DNA of 64,000 bases from Flavobacteriales bacterium UBA7666 (GTDB lineage: Bacteria; Bacteroidota; Bacteroidia; Flavobacteriales_D; Crocinitomicaceae): assembly GCA_002483265.1 (NCBI GenBank), contig DLHO01000027.1, forward strand, positions 124,001 to 188,000, given 5' to 3'. Under the pieces are notes generated by a model. It saw only the letters and a list, made by a program, of their open reading frames with translations, was not told the DNA's origin and did no database searches. Below, piece by piece: positions 7,995-17,102 of the stretch (position 1 is its first letter; each line of letters starts with the position of its first letter). Made by a program: the position numbers and the translations under genes.

Positions 7995-8642
7995 TCAGAA
8001 GCCTTTTCCAAATCTTCCGCCGATAGAAATTCCGATATAATGATAGCGCCCGTAAGCTTTACTTGAGCTTGTTGAGTAACCGTGAGTGTCTTTTCTGGTG
8101 CCATATTCTATACCTAAAGAAAGCTTGTTGATATTAAACTTGATTTCATAAACAACACCTAAACCGAATTCACTGATACCTCTGGAGATTTGGCCGTTGA
8201 ATATATATCCAACGTGAACGCCCGGTTCCATGGAAGCCGTTTCATTGAACTTAATATGTTTGACTAAACCTAGTTGCGGTGGAATAATATGGAAGTATGG
8301 ATCGCCAAAGTCTGTAGTAATGCCAATGCGGAAGTAGGTAAGGCGAATAATCATGGGATGATTTCCTTTTCCCAGGTAGAAATTATTTCCGCAGCGGATG
8401 CTGGTAATAATTCCGAATTCGTCTTGCTGCGACTGATATGCATATAGACTATGATCACTAACGAATCCTGCTCCAAGAATACCATCAATAAAAAATCGGT
8501 TCAATCCACGGGACGCTAGCTTGGACACTTCCTTTTGGGGAGGGTTTTCAGCTTTTTGACTCTCGTATTTTCTTTGAAGATCTCCGGTTTGAGAAAGAGC
8601 TCTCAAACTGCAAAGCAGGCTTACGAAAAGAATTGTTTTCAT
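7995..8642 (-). CDS. Probable outer-membrane beta-barrel protein
   Basis: 215 residues. Signal peptide MKTILFVSLLCSLRALSQ, then a linker and alternating amphipathic strands typical of small barrels (FFIDGILGAGFVSD, NFYLGKGNHPMIIRLTYFRIGI, EFGLGVVYEIKFNINKLSLGIEYGT), ending YHYIGISIGGRFGKGF. The strand after the signal and the closing aromatic strand resemble the porin-like barrels that are very common in Bacteroidota, but no family is recognised. Expected in the outer membrane. It has its own leader; no consensus -7 element was found close to the start. Confidence 0.7.
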   Translation of the reverse strand: MKTILFVSLLCSLRALSQTGDLQRKYESQKAENPPQKEVSKLASRGLNRFFIDGILGAGFVSDHSLYAYQSQQDEFGIITSIRCGNNFYLGKGNHPMIIRLTYFRIGITTDFGDPYFHIIPPQLGLVKHIKFNETASMEPGVHVGYIFNGQISRGISEFGLGVVYEIKFNINKLSLGIEYGTRKDTHGYSTSSSKAYGRYHYIGISIGGRFGKGF

Positions 8643-8682
8643 GTTAATTTTGGTTGAAAGGTTTCAGCCAATATAAGTAAAA

Positions 8683-9987
8683 TCAATGCATGATGCTATC
8701 CAAAGCAGAAATGAATCGTTGTGCTGCGTCCGCTAAGATTTCATCCGTATGTGCCTGCGAAATAAAACCAACTTCGTATCCGCTTGGCCCCATGTAAAAT
8801 CCTTCTTCCAATAGTGCTTTATGCAAGTGTTTGAAGCCCGTCATATCCGGATTGATTTCTTCAGCAGCGTGAATATGTTTTGAATTATCGAATGAAATCC
8901 AGAAAATGGAACCAATTGTCACCAATTCGAAAACATACCCTTTTGCTTTCGCATGGGAATTGATTTTATCCGTGAATAATTTGGTTCTGCGTTCCTGATC
9001 TTCGTAAAAACCGGGTTTGCTGAGCTCGGTCAGTTGTGCCAAACCTGCGGCCATTGCAACCGGATTTCCGGAGAGTGTTCCCGCTTGGTAAACCGGCCCG
9101 TCGGGTGCAACGCACGCCATGATTTCCTTTTTAGCACCATAGGCACCAACCGGCAAACCACCACCGATAATTTTCCCGTAAGTTACCAAATCAGGAGTAA
9201 TTCCATAGTATTCGGCAGCACCTGAAAATGCGACACGGAAACCAGAAATTACTTCGTCAAAGAATAATAACGAGCCATTTTTCGTACATGCTTCACGCAA
9301 TTCTTTTAAGAAACTCAACTCTTGTAACAACAAACCATTATTTGCAGGGATCGGTTCAATGATCACACAGGCAATTTCTTTTCCGAACTGCTCAAAGCAG
9401 CTTTTCAATGCTTCGGAATCATTTAAAGGAAGAACCAGGGTTTCATTTGCAAAAGCTTCAGGAACTCCCGCGCTGGAAGAATTTCCAAAAGTGACTAATC
9501 CGGAACCAGCTTTTACTAACAAGGAATCACTATGCCCATGGTAACAACCTTCGAATTTCACGATCTTATTTCTTCCGGTATAACCCCTTGCCAAACGAAT
9601 CGCCGACATAACTGCTTCTGTTCCGGAACTTGTGAAACGAATTTTATCAATAAACGGATTCTTCGAAAGAATCAATTCTGCCAATTCATTTTCCAAACGA
9701 GTAGGCGCTCCGAAACTTGCTCCGTTTCCTAGTGCAGCCATAATTCCGGCATATACTTTTGGATGGTTGTGACCTAAAATCAGTGGTCCCCAACTTCCGC
9801 AAAAATCAATGAATTTATTATCGTCTTCGTCCCAGATGTAAGCACCATCTCCTTTTTTGATGAATAAGGGAGAACCTTCAACAGATTTAAATGCCCTTAC
9901 AGGTGAATTTACTCCTCCGGGAAAGTAATTCTTTGCTTTTTCGTAAAGTGCCTCAGAGGTTGATCTGTTTAATTGTTTTGCTGCCAT
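8683..9987 (-). CDS. hemL: Glutamate-1-semialdehyde 2,1-aminomutase
   Basis: Converts glutamate-1-semialdehyde to 5-aminolevulinate in tetrapyrrole synthesis; a cytosolic PLP enzyme. 434 residues, the family's usual length. Visible motifs are the N-terminal YFPGGVNSPVRAF, GHNHPKV, the PLP-phosphate site SSGTEAVMSAIRLARGYTG, FDEVISGFR, the Schiff-base lysine in TYGKIIGGGLPVGAYG, and YQAGTLSGNPVAMAAGL. An upstream in-frame TTG at 10014 would add 9 residues, but it lies inside the promoter element TAATTTTG. I therefore take the ATG at 9987 (MAAKQLNRS). No other heme genes are in the window. Confidence 0.95.
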   Translation of the reverse strand: MAAKQLNRSTSEALYEKAKNYFPGGVNSPVRAFKSVEGSPLFIKKGDGAYIWDEDDNKFIDFCGSWGPLILGHNHPKVYAGIMAALGNGASFGAPTRLENELAELILSKNPFIDKIRFTSSGTEAVMSAIRLARGYTGRNKIVKFEGCYHGHSDSLLVKAGSGLVTFGNSSSAGVPEAFANETLVLPLNDSEALKSCFEQFGKEIACVIIEPIPANNGLLLQELSFLKELREACTKNGSLLFFDEVISGFRVAFSGAAEYYGITPDLVTYGKIIGGGLPVGAYGAKKEIMACVAPDGPVYQAGTLSGNPVAMAAGLAQLTELSKPGFYEDQERRTKLFTDKINSHAKAKGYVFELVTIGSIFWISFDNSKHIHAAEEINPDMTGFKHLHKALLEEGFYMGPSGYEVGFISQAHTDEILADAAQRFISALDSIMH

Positions 9988-10011
9988 CGCGACGTCGATT
10001 TTAATTTGATG

Positions 10012-10019
10012 CAAAATTA
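10012..10019 (-). promoter_or_regulatory. -7 promoter element of hemL
   Basis: On the minus strand TAATTTTG (10019 to 10012) lies 24 bases before the ATG at 9987. It overlaps the alternative TTG start, which argues against that start. Confidence 0.5.
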
Positions 10020-10107
10020 CGAATTCGATTGGCTGGATTGACGGGAATTCTCAAGTAATTTCTGAAAGGACTCACCGATTCAACGTTAAAAAATCCCGAA
10101 GATTGGT

Positions 10108-10115
10108 TACATTTG
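10108..10115 (+). promoter_or_regulatory. -7 promoter element of kynU
   Basis: TACATTTG fits TAnnTTTG. It overlaps the upstream in-frame TTG at 10113, which makes the ATG at 10161 the better start. Confidence 0.45.
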
Positions 10116-10160
10116 AAACATATTTTTTACCCGTTCTCACTTGAACAATCGATTTATCAG

Positions 10161-11444
10161 ATGAAATACGAATTTACTCCCGAGTTTGCAGCTCAAATGG
10201 ACGCTTCAGATCCATTAAAGTCTTACAGAGACCGTTTCCTTTTTCCAACTTTCACTAAGAATCCTGTGAGATATTTCACTGGAAACTCATTGGGGTTACA
10301 ACCAAAAACGGTGCGTGAAAAAGTAAATTTAGAGTTAGATGATTGGGCAAAATGGGGAGTAGAAGGACATTTTTTAGGGACGAATCCATGGTATAAATAT
10401 CATGAATTTCTGACCGATGCTTCTGCAAGAATTGTGGGCGCATTGCCAAAGGAAGTAGTAGTAACACATTCCTTGACTACAAACCTGCACTTATTGATGG
10501 TTTCTTTTTATCAACCAAAAGGAATAAGAACCAAGATTTTGTGTGAAGCAAAAGCATTTCCGAGCGATTTGTATGCTTTGGAGTCACAAGTGCGTTTTCA
10601 TGGTTTGGATCCGGAAACGGATTTAGTGGGAATGAGTCCGCGAGAAGGAGAACATACGTTAAGGGACGAAGATATTTTAGCGAAGATTTTGGAATTGGGA
10701 GATTCTCTTGCCTTGGTTATGTTTGGCGGTGTGAATTACTATACGGGTCAATTGCTGGATATGGAAGCGATTACTAAAGCGGGTAAAGGAGTTGGAGCGA
10801 TGGTTGGTTTTGATCTGGCGCATGCAGCAGGAAATATTCCGGTTAAATTACATGATTGGGGAGTTGATTTTGCCGCATGGTGTTCATACAAATACTTGAA
10901 TTCAAGTCCGGGAGGAGTTTCCGGAATGTTTGTTCATGAGAAGCATGCAAAGAACGCAGCACTTCCCCGTTTTGCAGGATGGTGGGGTTACGATAAAAGC
11001 ACACGCTTTCAAATGCAACCCGGTTTTATTCCAATGGAAGGTGCTGAAGGCTGGCAGTTAAGCAATGCACCTATACTGGGAATGGCTGCTCACTGGGCAT
11101 CTCTTGAAATCTTTGATGAGGTGGGAATGGACCAATTGAAAGCAAAAAGTGAATTGTTGACAGGTTATCTGGAATCTATTTTAGACGGATTATCAGAAAA
11201 ACATGCCGATAAGTGCCGCTTTGAAATTATTACACCAAAAGAACCCAAACGCAGGGGGGCTCAGTTGTCCATTCTGGTTCATGGAAAAGGAAAACAAATC
11301 TTCGATGCAATCTCTGAAAAAGGAGTGGTAGCAGATTGGAGAGAACCAAATGTGATTCGCGTAGCTCCGGTTCCAATGTACAATTCGTTTGAGGATGTTT
11401 ATTTCCTTGGAAAGTATTTGGAGGAGGCGATTTTAGAACAATAG
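10161..11444 (+). CDS. kynU: Kynureninase
   Basis: PLP-dependent hydrolase that splits kynurenine to anthranilate plus alanine, and 3-hydroxykynurenine to 3-hydroxyanthranilate plus alanine. 427 residues from the ATG at 10161, which begins MKYEFTPEFAAQMDASDPL. Motifs include YFTGNSLGLQPKTV near the N-terminus, VVTHSLTTNLHLLM, GFDLAHAAGN, the PLP-lysine motif CSYKYLNSSPGG (Lys near 244), and WRLSN-like EGWQLSNAPIL. kmo follows about 100 bases downstream on the same strand, so the two steps of the kynurenine route are grouped. 3-hydroxyanthranilate dioxygenase is not visible here. Confidence 0.95.
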   Translation: MKYEFTPEFAAQMDASDPLKSYRDRFLFPTFTKNPVRYFTGNSLGLQPKTVREKVNLELDDWAKWGVEGHFLGTNPWYKYHEFLTDASARIVGALPKEVVVTHSLTTNLHLLMVSFYQPKGIRTKILCEAKAFPSDLYALESQVRFHGLDPETDLVGMSPREGEHTLRDEDILAKILELGDSLALVMFGGVNYYTGQLLDMEAITKAGKGVGAMVGFDLAHAAGNIPVKLHDWGVDFAAWCSYKYLNSSPGGVSGMFVHEKHAKNAALPRFAGWWGYDKSTRFQMQPGFIPMEGAEGWQLSNAPILGMAAHWASLEIFDEVGMDQLKAKSELLTGYLESILDGLSEKHADKCRFEIITPKEPKRRGAQLSILVHGKGKQIFDAISEKGVVADWREPNVIRVAPVPMYNSFEDVYFLGKYLEEAILEQ

Positions 11445-11451
11445 AAAGATA

Positions 11452-11526
11452 AAAGACTATAAACTAAAGATACAAGACAAGAGGAACTTCTGGTCTTGGG
11501 TCTCCAGTCTTATGTTTAAAGTCTTT
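11452..11526. repeat. Imperfect inverted repeat between kynU and kmo
   Basis: AAAGACTATAAAC (11452-11464) pairs with GTTTAAAGTCTTT (11514-11526) with one mismatch, and an inner CAAGAC/GTCTTG pair lies at 11473-11498. It fills most of the 103-base gap between the two genes and may attenuate or process the joint mRNA. Confidence 0.55.
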
Positions 11527-11547
11527 GATAGAGTTAAATAAAGAATT

Positions 11548-12885
11548 ATGAAAAGAATAGCAGTAGTAGGAGCAGGACTTGTAGGAAGTTTACAAGCTAT
11601 TTTACTTGCACAGAAAGGATACCAGGTTTCGGTTTTTGAAAGAAGACCGGATCTGAGAAAAGCAACTTTGATAGGTGGAAAATCGATCAATCTGGCACTC
11701 TCCGATCGTGGTTGGAAAGCATTGGAGATCGCGGGAATCGCGGAAGATATTCGCAAAATTGCCATTCCGATGTACAATCGTTGTATGCATGCTTTGGACG
11801 GAACATTGACTTATCAGCCTTATGGAGTAAATAATGAGGCGATCTATTCGGTTTCTCGTGGGGGACTGAACCAAAAATTGATGAATTTGGCAGATAACTA
11901 TCCGAATATCGCGTATTTCTTTGATCGAAAATGTCTGGATGTTAACCTGAAAACAAATACACTTTCATTTCAAAATGAGCAAACAAAGCAGGTAGAACAA
12001 TTTGAAGCAAATAGGATTTTTGCTACGGATGGTGCTTTCTCAGCTGTGCGTATGCGCATGCAGAAATCCATGACGTTTGATTATTCTCAAAAATATTTGG
12101 ATCACGGGTACAAGGAATTGGTTATTCCGCCAAATGCCGATGGAAGTCATAAACTAGACAAGAACTGCCTGCATATTTGGCCAAGAGGCGAATTCATGAT
12201 GATCGCTTTGGCAAATTTGGATGGAAGTTTCACTTGTACCTTATTCTTTCCAATGGAGGGGAAAACTTCGTTTGCGACACTTGAAACACGTGAACAAGTG
12301 GCTGCATTTTTTGATTTGACTTTCCCGGATGCGGTAGCTTTGATGCCGACTTTATTGGATGACTATTTCGAGAACCCAACCAGTTCATTGATCATGGTGC
12401 GTTGCGAGCCTTGGAATTATCAGGACAAAATTGTTCTATTGGGAGATGCTGCACACGCAATTGTTCCGTTCTACGGACAAGGAATGAATTGTGGATTTGA
12501 AGATTGTACGGTTTTCAATGAAATGTATGATGAAAGCAAGGGAGATTGGAATGGCTTATTAAGCCGTTTTTCCGATCAACGTGTTCCGGACGCAAACGCA
12601 ATTTTGGATCTGGCGCTTGATAATTATGTGGAAATGCGCGACAAAACAGCAGATCCTGAATTCTTATTACAAAAGAAGATCGAGGGTAAATTCTCCCGTT
12701 TACACCCGGATAAATGGACTCCGCTTTATTCACAGGTTACATTCAGTAATACACGCTACAGTGATGCACTGAAGAATGGGAGGAAACAAGATGCATTGAT
12801 GCAGCAGATTCTGAAGATTGAAAACATTCATGAAAAATGGGATGAACCATTTGTGATGGAAAAAATGTTGGAACTTATTTCGTAA
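11548..12885 (+). CDS. kmo: Kynurenine 3-monooxygenase
   Basis: FAD- and NADPH-dependent aromatic hydroxylase that makes 3-hydroxykynurenine from kynurenine, the substrate of the KynU reaction on the route to quinolinate and NAD. 445 residues, the normal length. The N-terminal dinucleotide-binding motif VVGAGLVGSLQAILLAQKG is followed by FERRPD. Further motifs are GKSINLALSDRGW, EAIYSVSRGGLNQ, and the second FAD motif LLGDAAHAIVPFYGQGMNCGFEDC. The ATG at 11548 begins the FAD motif directly. Order kynU-kmo suggests one transcript, although an inverted repeat lies between them. Confidence 0.95.
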   Translation: MKRIAVVGAGLVGSLQAILLAQKGYQVSVFERRPDLRKATLIGGKSINLALSDRGWKALEIAGIAEDIRKIAIPMYNRCMHALDGTLTYQPYGVNNEAIYSVSRGGLNQKLMNLADNYPNIAYFFDRKCLDVNLKTNTLSFQNEQTKQVEQFEANRIFATDGAFSAVRMRMQKSMTFDYSQKYLDHGYKELVIPPNADGSHKLDKNCLHIWPRGEFMMIALANLDGSFTCTLFFPMEGKTSFATLETREQVAAFFDLTFPDAVALMPTLLDDYFENPTSSLIMVRCEPWNYQDKIVLLGDAAHAIVPFYGQGMNCGFEDCTVFNEMYDESKGDWNGLLSRFSDQRVPDANAILDLALDNYVEMRDKTADPEFLLQKKIEGKFSRLHPDKWTPLYSQVTFSNTRYSDALKNGRKQDALMQQILKIENIHEKWDEPFVMEKMLELIS

Positions 12886-12924
12886 CCAATCCGAAAACTT
12901 TAGATATTTAAATAAAATTAGACC

Positions 12925-13842
12925 ATGAAATTTGTCATTTGTATTTTGTTGATTGCCGTTACCGGACTTTCATTTGGTCAATCCCGGAACTTGAAAGGGA
13001 AGAGCAGGAAAGATTTCTTTGGTGGAGCACGTGATTACCGTCAATTGACAAAGGATGGACTTCAAATTTCTTTGGGACCGAATTTTACATTTACCAATCC
13101 GAAAGTAACAACCTATTCGGGAACAGATGTAAATGGACGTCCGGTTACAGCTGCTGTAGATCCGATTGGAAAACCGGGGGCATTTATTGAAATAGGTGCC
13201 GCACACTACCGCTTAAAAGAGTCCAGGCTTTTAGCTGCGTGGTATAAAAAACGAGGTGATAAGGGAGAAATCAAATGGATAGGTGCGAACTTATTTCACC
13301 GCTTGGATTGGGGTTTAGGATTTAATTACATTGGAGGAAGTGAACGTACGCGATTTGAGTTATACGATCCGTCTTCGGGAGCATCTTCTTTTGATGAAAC
13401 CACCGGTTCATTCTACAATGGATATGTGACAGCACGTGTAACCATCGATCGTTTTACCAAAATTGCCGAAGGCTGGCATTTGGAAACAGGTTTAGGCTTT
13501 AACTTTTTGTTTAATGCACTTCCTGCACCGAAAGCACCTTATGCTGTACCGATTGCTCCGCTGAAGTTTCAACAGGATTTCATGGCACAATTTCACCTGC
13601 ACCTAGGATTTACAAAAACCATTCGCCGGGGTGATTATATAACGTTTGGATTTCTGGTTCCTGCTATTGGAATTTACGAACCGAACAAAGCCCGGCCAAC
13701 GATCCAATGGTTTTCAAGTAATTATTGGCCAGTCCAATTGCAAATTCGTTGGATTCACCATTTTACGAAGAAATCAAATGGTTGTAACACGGGTACACCT
13801 GAGGATCGAAAAAGAAACAACGAATACATGCAAAACCGTTAA
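12925..13842 (+). CDS. Secreted or outer-membrane protein of unknown function
   Basis: 305 residues. Signal peptide MKFVICILLIAVTGLSFGQ, then a basic segment (RNLKGKSRKDFFGG) and a series of strands with aromatic girdle residues (LGFNYIGGSERTRFELYD, WHLETGLGFNFLFNALP, FMAQFHLHLGFTKTI, DYITFGFLVPAIGIY). This pattern suggests an outer-membrane barrel of roughly ten strands. The last 30 residues are polar with one Cys. It lies 39 bases after kmo and 11 bases before the Spx-like gene, so it may be part of the same transcript; no functional link is known. Confidence 0.75.
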   Translation: MKFVICILLIAVTGLSFGQSRNLKGKSRKDFFGGARDYRQLTKDGLQISLGPNFTFTNPKVTTYSGTDVNGRPVTAAVDPIGKPGAFIEIGAAHYRLKESRLLAAWYKKRGDKGEIKWIGANLFHRLDWGLGFNYIGGSERTRFELYDPSSGASSFDETTGSFYNGYVTARVTIDRFTKIAEGWHLETGLGFNFLFNALPAPKAPYAVPIAPLKFQQDFMAQFHLHLGFTKTIRRGDYITFGFLVPAIGIYEPNKARPTIQWFSSNYWPVQLQIRWIHHFTKKSNGCNTGTPEDRKRNNEYMQNR

Positions 13843-13853
13843 TAACTAGTTCC

Positions 13854-14213
13854 ATGAGAAGATTTTACTACTTGAGTTCTTGTGATACATGTCAGAAGAT
13901 CCTAAAAGCGTTGAACCTGCCTAAGGATGTTGAATTGATTGATATCAAACAAACTAATATTGATGCAAAAACCTTGGATTGGTTAAAAGAAAAGGTGGGT
14001 TCTTACGAAGGAATGTTTTCAAAAAGAGCTATGAAATTCCGTTCACAGGGATTGCATGAAATGAATCTGACAGAATCTGATTACCGCAAATACATGTTGG
14101 AAGAATACACGTTTTTGAAACGTCCTTTCGTTATTTATGACGACCATATTTGGATCGGAAATGCGAAGAAAGAGGTAGAATCTGCCAAGGCATTTTTTGC
14201 AAACTTGAAGTAA
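13854..14213 (+). CDS. ArsC/Spx-family thioredoxin-fold protein
   Basis: 119 residues. N-terminal redox-type motif SSCDTC (Cys10 and Cys13) on the first strand-helix unit, then VELIDIKQTNIDAKTLDWLKEKVG, then the family's C-terminal RPFVIYDDHIWIGNAKKEVE, which corresponds to the Arg-Pro region of ArsC/Spx. This CxxC arrangement resembles Spx/YffB more than classical arsenate reductase. Substrate or partner is not known; an arsenate or RNA-polymerase role cannot be decided from sequence. It abuts the convergent SUFU-like gene. Confidence 0.8.
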   Translation: MRRFYYLSSCDTCQKILKALNLPKDVELIDIKQTNIDAKTLDWLKEKVGSYEGMFSKRAMKFRSQGLHEMNLTESDYRKYMLEEYTFLKRPFVIYDDHIWIGNAKKEVESAKAFFANLK

Positions 14214-14828
14214 TCAAAAGAAACGCAATCTGCTGTTTAATATGGATTGTCTATAGTCATCCAACTTTTCATCCTGATTTCGCTGAATAAAGCGACGGGC
14301 AAATTTTTGTGTGCCTTTACCCATTTTAAAATCCAGCTCGTCTCCAAAAATAGGGATGATGCTCAGGAATTGAACGGTTTTTCCTTGCAAGATCACAGGA
14401 CTAAGTTCTTTTTGAAGCAAGATCGGATCTAAAAAGATAAAATATTCCTGTTTCATCAGATCGGAGATTGGAACTTCCGGATTGCCGGTTGGAATCGTAT
14501 GCCCCGGACCGTACCACGTGTTTTTATCTCTTACAAATCGCTCCAATTTATAGAGCCAAGAGTAAATCCACGAAGAATTCGGATTGGTGTAATTTTCAAA
14601 ATCCCAGTAAGTAGGTAAACAAAAATAAATTTCGTTAAATTCTCTGCCTGCCCATTTATCAAGTACCGGCATTTTGTACTCTGAAAGCGTTGCAGTCATA
14701 ACAATGGTTACAGGAACATCTAATTCAAGAAATAAGAGAATTAATTCTTGTTCATTGTGCAAAGGATTTTGAATAGATTTTACGCGGTGCGCCCCAAAAC
14801 GATTTTCTAATGCCTTTATAAGTTCCAT
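14214..14828 (-). CDS. Suppressor-of-fused (SUFU)-like domain protein
   Basis: 204 residues from the ATG at 14828 (MELIKALENRFGAHRV). The frame extends to 14852, but TATATTTG ends just 5 bases before the 14828 ATG, so the shorter form is preferred. The sequence (WAGREFNEIYFCLP, DFENYTNPNSSWIYSWLYKLERFV, NTWYGPGHTIP, DLMKQEYFIFLDP, FLSIIPIFGDELDF) has the layout of bacterial SUFU-domain proteins. These are common in polymorphic-toxin immunity contexts, but no toxin is nearby. Cytoplasmic. Family assignment from motif memory, moderate confidence. Confidence 0.65.
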   Translation of the reverse strand: MELIKALENRFGAHRVKSIQNPLHNEQELILLFLELDVPVTIVMTATLSEYKMPVLDKWAGREFNEIYFCLPTYWDFENYTNPNSSWIYSWLYKLERFVRDKNTWYGPGHTIPTGNPEVPISDLMKQEYFIFLDPILLQKELSPVILQGKTVQFLSIIPIFGDELDFKMGKGTQKFARRFIQRNQDEKLDDYRQSILNSRLRFF

Positions 14829-14833
14829 GACGA

Positions 14834-14841
14834 CAAATATA
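14834..14841 (-). promoter_or_regulatory. -7 element 5 bases before the SUFU-like start
   Basis: TATATTTG on the minus strand (14841 to 14834), spacer TCGTC, then ATG. The predicted transcription start coincides with the start codon, which implies a leaderless mRNA. Confidence 0.55.
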
Positions 14842-14887
14842 ATGCATCTCACTTGCTTTCTATATAACTTTCAGAAGTACGCGTAAT

Positions 14888-14908
14888 AAAAAAGGGGCCG
14901 AAGCCCCT
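14888..14908 (-). terminator. Intrinsic terminator after the 133-residue lipoprotein gene
   Basis: On the minus strand AGGGGC, loop TTCG, GCCCCT, then TTTTTT (plus-strand stem 14893-14898 and 14903-14908, A-run 14888-14893). A classical strong hairpin with a UUCG-type loop. Confidence 0.85.
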
Positions 14909-14930
14909 CATTGGTTATTGGTTTATATTG

Positions 14931-15332
14931 TTACTTCGCTTTAAAGAAATGATCTATTTCAGAAATGCGCATCGTCATATCATTCCCTTCAACTTTTGAG
15001 ATATTGAAAATGATAGACTTCTTTTGGTTGGGGCCGTAAAATAGGAATAAGTCGATTTTATCGTCGTATTGAGTACTTAACCATTTTCCTTCCATTTCGA
15101 TAAAATCCGTCATATTATTTTGATCATACCAACGACCTTTAAAGGTTTCGTCATCTTTCAGATCAAAGTAAATATTATTAATTCCCAAAATTTTGTCTTT
15201 GTCGGGTCCAAAACCATCTACCTTAACAAGTGTCCACTTTTTGACAAGTCGGTCATCTATGTTAGAGTTTGAACAAGCAGAAAGGACTGAGAAAAGCAGT
15301 CCAAATAGTAAGTAAGTAAAACGAATCTTCAT
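14931..15332 (-). CDS. Putative lipoprotein, lipocalin-like size
   Basis: 133 residues with a lipoprotein signal ending LSACSN (lipidated Cys 20). The mature part (DDRLVKKWTLVKVDG, FDLKDDETFKGRWYDQNNMTDFIEMEGKWLS, IDLFLFYGPNQKKSIIFNISKVEGNDMTMRI) has the strand order and the Lys-Trp opening of lipocalin-like domains. Family call is tentative. Single gene with its own strong terminator downstream. Expected at the outer membrane. Confidence 0.8.
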   Translation of the reverse strand: MKIRFTYLLFGLLFSVLSACSNSNIDDRLVKKWTLVKVDGFGPDKDKILGINNIYFDLKDDETFKGRWYDQNNMTDFIEMEGKWLSTQYDDKIDLFLFYGPNQKKSIIFNISKVEGNDMTMRISEIDHFFKAK

Positions 15333-15484
15333 AATAAATAAAGCAGGGTCTTGGGTAAAACTAAGCTTTCTGAATAGAGTACCAACTACTTTTTTTGGAG
15401 ATTGTATTTAAGCAAATTTTGAGTGTGTAATTGCCTAATTTGACTGTGCAATTTACTTATGCTTTCCTAGCATTCGGAACTATT

Positions 15485-15952
15485 CTAAAGAATTTCTTTC
15501 AAAGAATTCCAAAAAGCGGCATCAGATAAAACGGCTCCTTGTTCCAGCAATTGATGAATTTCCATTTCCCGGGAATCGGTATAACTCTTCTTACTTGTAA
15601 AGAAGGAAAGATTCTTGGGCGTTTTGGTCAATGCTTCATGAATTCCATCCACTGTGGAAAGATCAAGAGCCGAGTCACTTTTCTTTTGAATTGCAATCAA
15701 TTCCTGTTCGTTTTCCTGAAAATGAAAGACAATGCAGGAGTCAGCCGTGCGGTGTTCTAAGAATTTCACCTTTTCATAAACCGTTTGCAATACCTGATCG
15801 GAGAATAACTCAACTAATTCCAGCGCCATCTGCGGTTCTTCCCGGTTGAGTTTTTCCCATTCTTCTCCGTGAATTCCGTTAATAATAAGGAAAGCCTTTA
15901 AATCACCTTCAAGATGTTGAAGTTCTTCATCAGATAGAATCCGGTATTTCAT
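15485..15952 (-). CDS. DUF6495-like conserved protein
   Basis: 155 residues, no signal peptide or membrane segment. The beginning MKYRILSDEELQHLEGDLKAFLIINGIHGEEWEKLN and the middle LVELFSDQVLQTVYEKVKFLEHRTADSCIVFHF match what I remember of the DUF6495 family restricted to Bacteroidota. The C-terminus is helical (MEIHQLLEQGAVLSDAAFWNSLKEIL). Function unknown. TACTTTTG ends 4 bases before the ATG, so the mRNA is predicted leaderless. Confidence 0.75.
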   Translation of the reverse strand: MKYRILSDEELQHLEGDLKAFLIINGIHGEEWEKLNREEPQMALELVELFSDQVLQTVYEKVKFLEHRTADSCIVFHFQENEQELIAIQKKSDSALDLSTVDGIHEALTKTPKNLSFFTSKKSYTDSREMEIHQLLEQGAVLSDAAFWNSLKEIL

Positions 15953-15956
15953 ACTG

Positions 15957-15964
15957 CAAAAGTA
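15957..15964 (-). promoter_or_regulatory. -7 element 4 bases before the DUF6495-like start
   Basis: TACTTTTG on the minus strand, spacer CAGT, then ATG. Leaderless arrangement. Confidence 0.6.
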
Positions 15965-15972
15965 GTGTTCCC

Positions 15973-17025
15973 CTACAAATACGTGTACTCGAATTGTACT
16001 TTCCTTCCACTTTGATAAGTAACTTCCTGAATCAGATTATTTTCTGAATAAAGTAAAGAGGTCGTAATCATAGACCGATCTGTTTTTTTATAACAATCCG
16101 TATGCCGGATTATATTGCCATTCTTATCCTTTTCCTCAATCAATTTATAGCTGCGATTCCCATTTTTCTTATAACCTTCGAATACATCTTTATCTTTTGA
16201 ATAAGTGTTGTGATTCACCAAAATAGAATCGTGCAAGAAGCGCTTGTATTCTACGATCACAGAATCTTTCGTGAAATAAGTTTCCTGTAAATAATCTTTC
16301 CCATCTTCAATCGTTCGGGTATAGTTGATATAGGATCCATCATTATTCGAGCCTACATATTGGCATTGGGTTATTTCATCCACTGTGGTTTCCTGAATCT
16401 TTCCCTTTTCATCACAGGTGTAAGTCCAACGTTTTTTCAATTCTCCGTTAATTATATACCGCGATTCTGTTGCTTTTTTCAATAGGTTGTCGTAATCGGT
16501 TTCCAATCTATAAGTTTTTTCTTTTTTCCCGAATAATTTCTTTTCAATCAGGGAAGCATTATCACCACTGAAATAAATATAATTGGTTTCCGAATCTGGT
16601 TTCTCATCCTTAAAAGATTGGATCTTTACGATTCTGGATTGAGAATCATACCCAATTTTGGTATTGAATGTATGCTTCTTTGTAATGCGTTGTATTTCAC
16701 TCAAGAGTGTGTCAGTGAATTTATAATTGACAGTATTATCATCTGTTTTCATTTGGATCAGTCTTCCGGACAGATCATAGGTACGTTGATACCAAATTTT
16801 TTTCTTGCCTTGTTTATTTAGAGTGAACGATTTTACAACACTCACTTTATTTTGTTTCATTATTGCCGGCTTTGAACCGTAATACATGTTTTGCTGGTAA
16901 TTATAACCCAGTTCATATTTTGCCCCCCAACGAAGATAACTCAACATATAGGCTTCCGAATTTTGACCGATCCAAGCAAAGGACATACCCGGGAATAACA
17001 ACAATAGTAGAAGAAGTGTTTTCAT
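15973..17025 (-). CDS. Secreted protein with YD-repeat-like strands
   Basis: 350 residues. Signal peptide of about 18 residues (MKTLLLLLLLFPGMSFAW). The mature part is a run of beta-hairpin units, each with a Tyr/Asp or Gly turn: RTYDLSGRLIQMKT, IGYDSQSRIVKIQSF, ETDYDNLLKKATESRYI, YTCDEKGKIQETT, EKDKNGNIIRHTD. These resemble the YD/RHS-type repeats of surface proteins, without the RHS core. Function unknown; probably periplasmic or surface. Confidence 0.75.
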   Translation of the reverse strand: MKTLLLLLLLFPGMSFAWIGQNSEAYMLSYLRWGAKYELGYNYQQNMYYGSKPAIMKQNKVSVVKSFTLNKQGKKKIWYQRTYDLSGRLIQMKTDDNTVNYKFTDTLLSEIQRITKKHTFNTKIGYDSQSRIVKIQSFKDEKPDSETNYIYFSGDNASLIEKKLFGKKEKTYRLETDYDNLLKKATESRYIINGELKKRWTYTCDEKGKIQETTVDEITQCQYVGSNNDGSYINYTRTIEDGKDYLQETYFTKDSVIVEYKRFLHDSILVNHNTYSKDKDVFEGYKKNGNRSYKLIEEKDKNGNIIRHTDCYKKTDRSMITTSLLYSENNLIQEVTYQSGRKVQFEYTYL

Positions 17026-17102
17026 GAAGCAATTGTTTTTAGGTTCGTGTTCAATAAGTTGAAATACAGATTTGGTTACAGCACAAATCTACTTAAATTA
17101 GG

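Noticed and set aside
14214..14828. SUFU-like gene as immunity to a neighbouring toxin
   Set aside because: The neighbours are an Spx-like protein and a small lipoprotein; there is no toxin.
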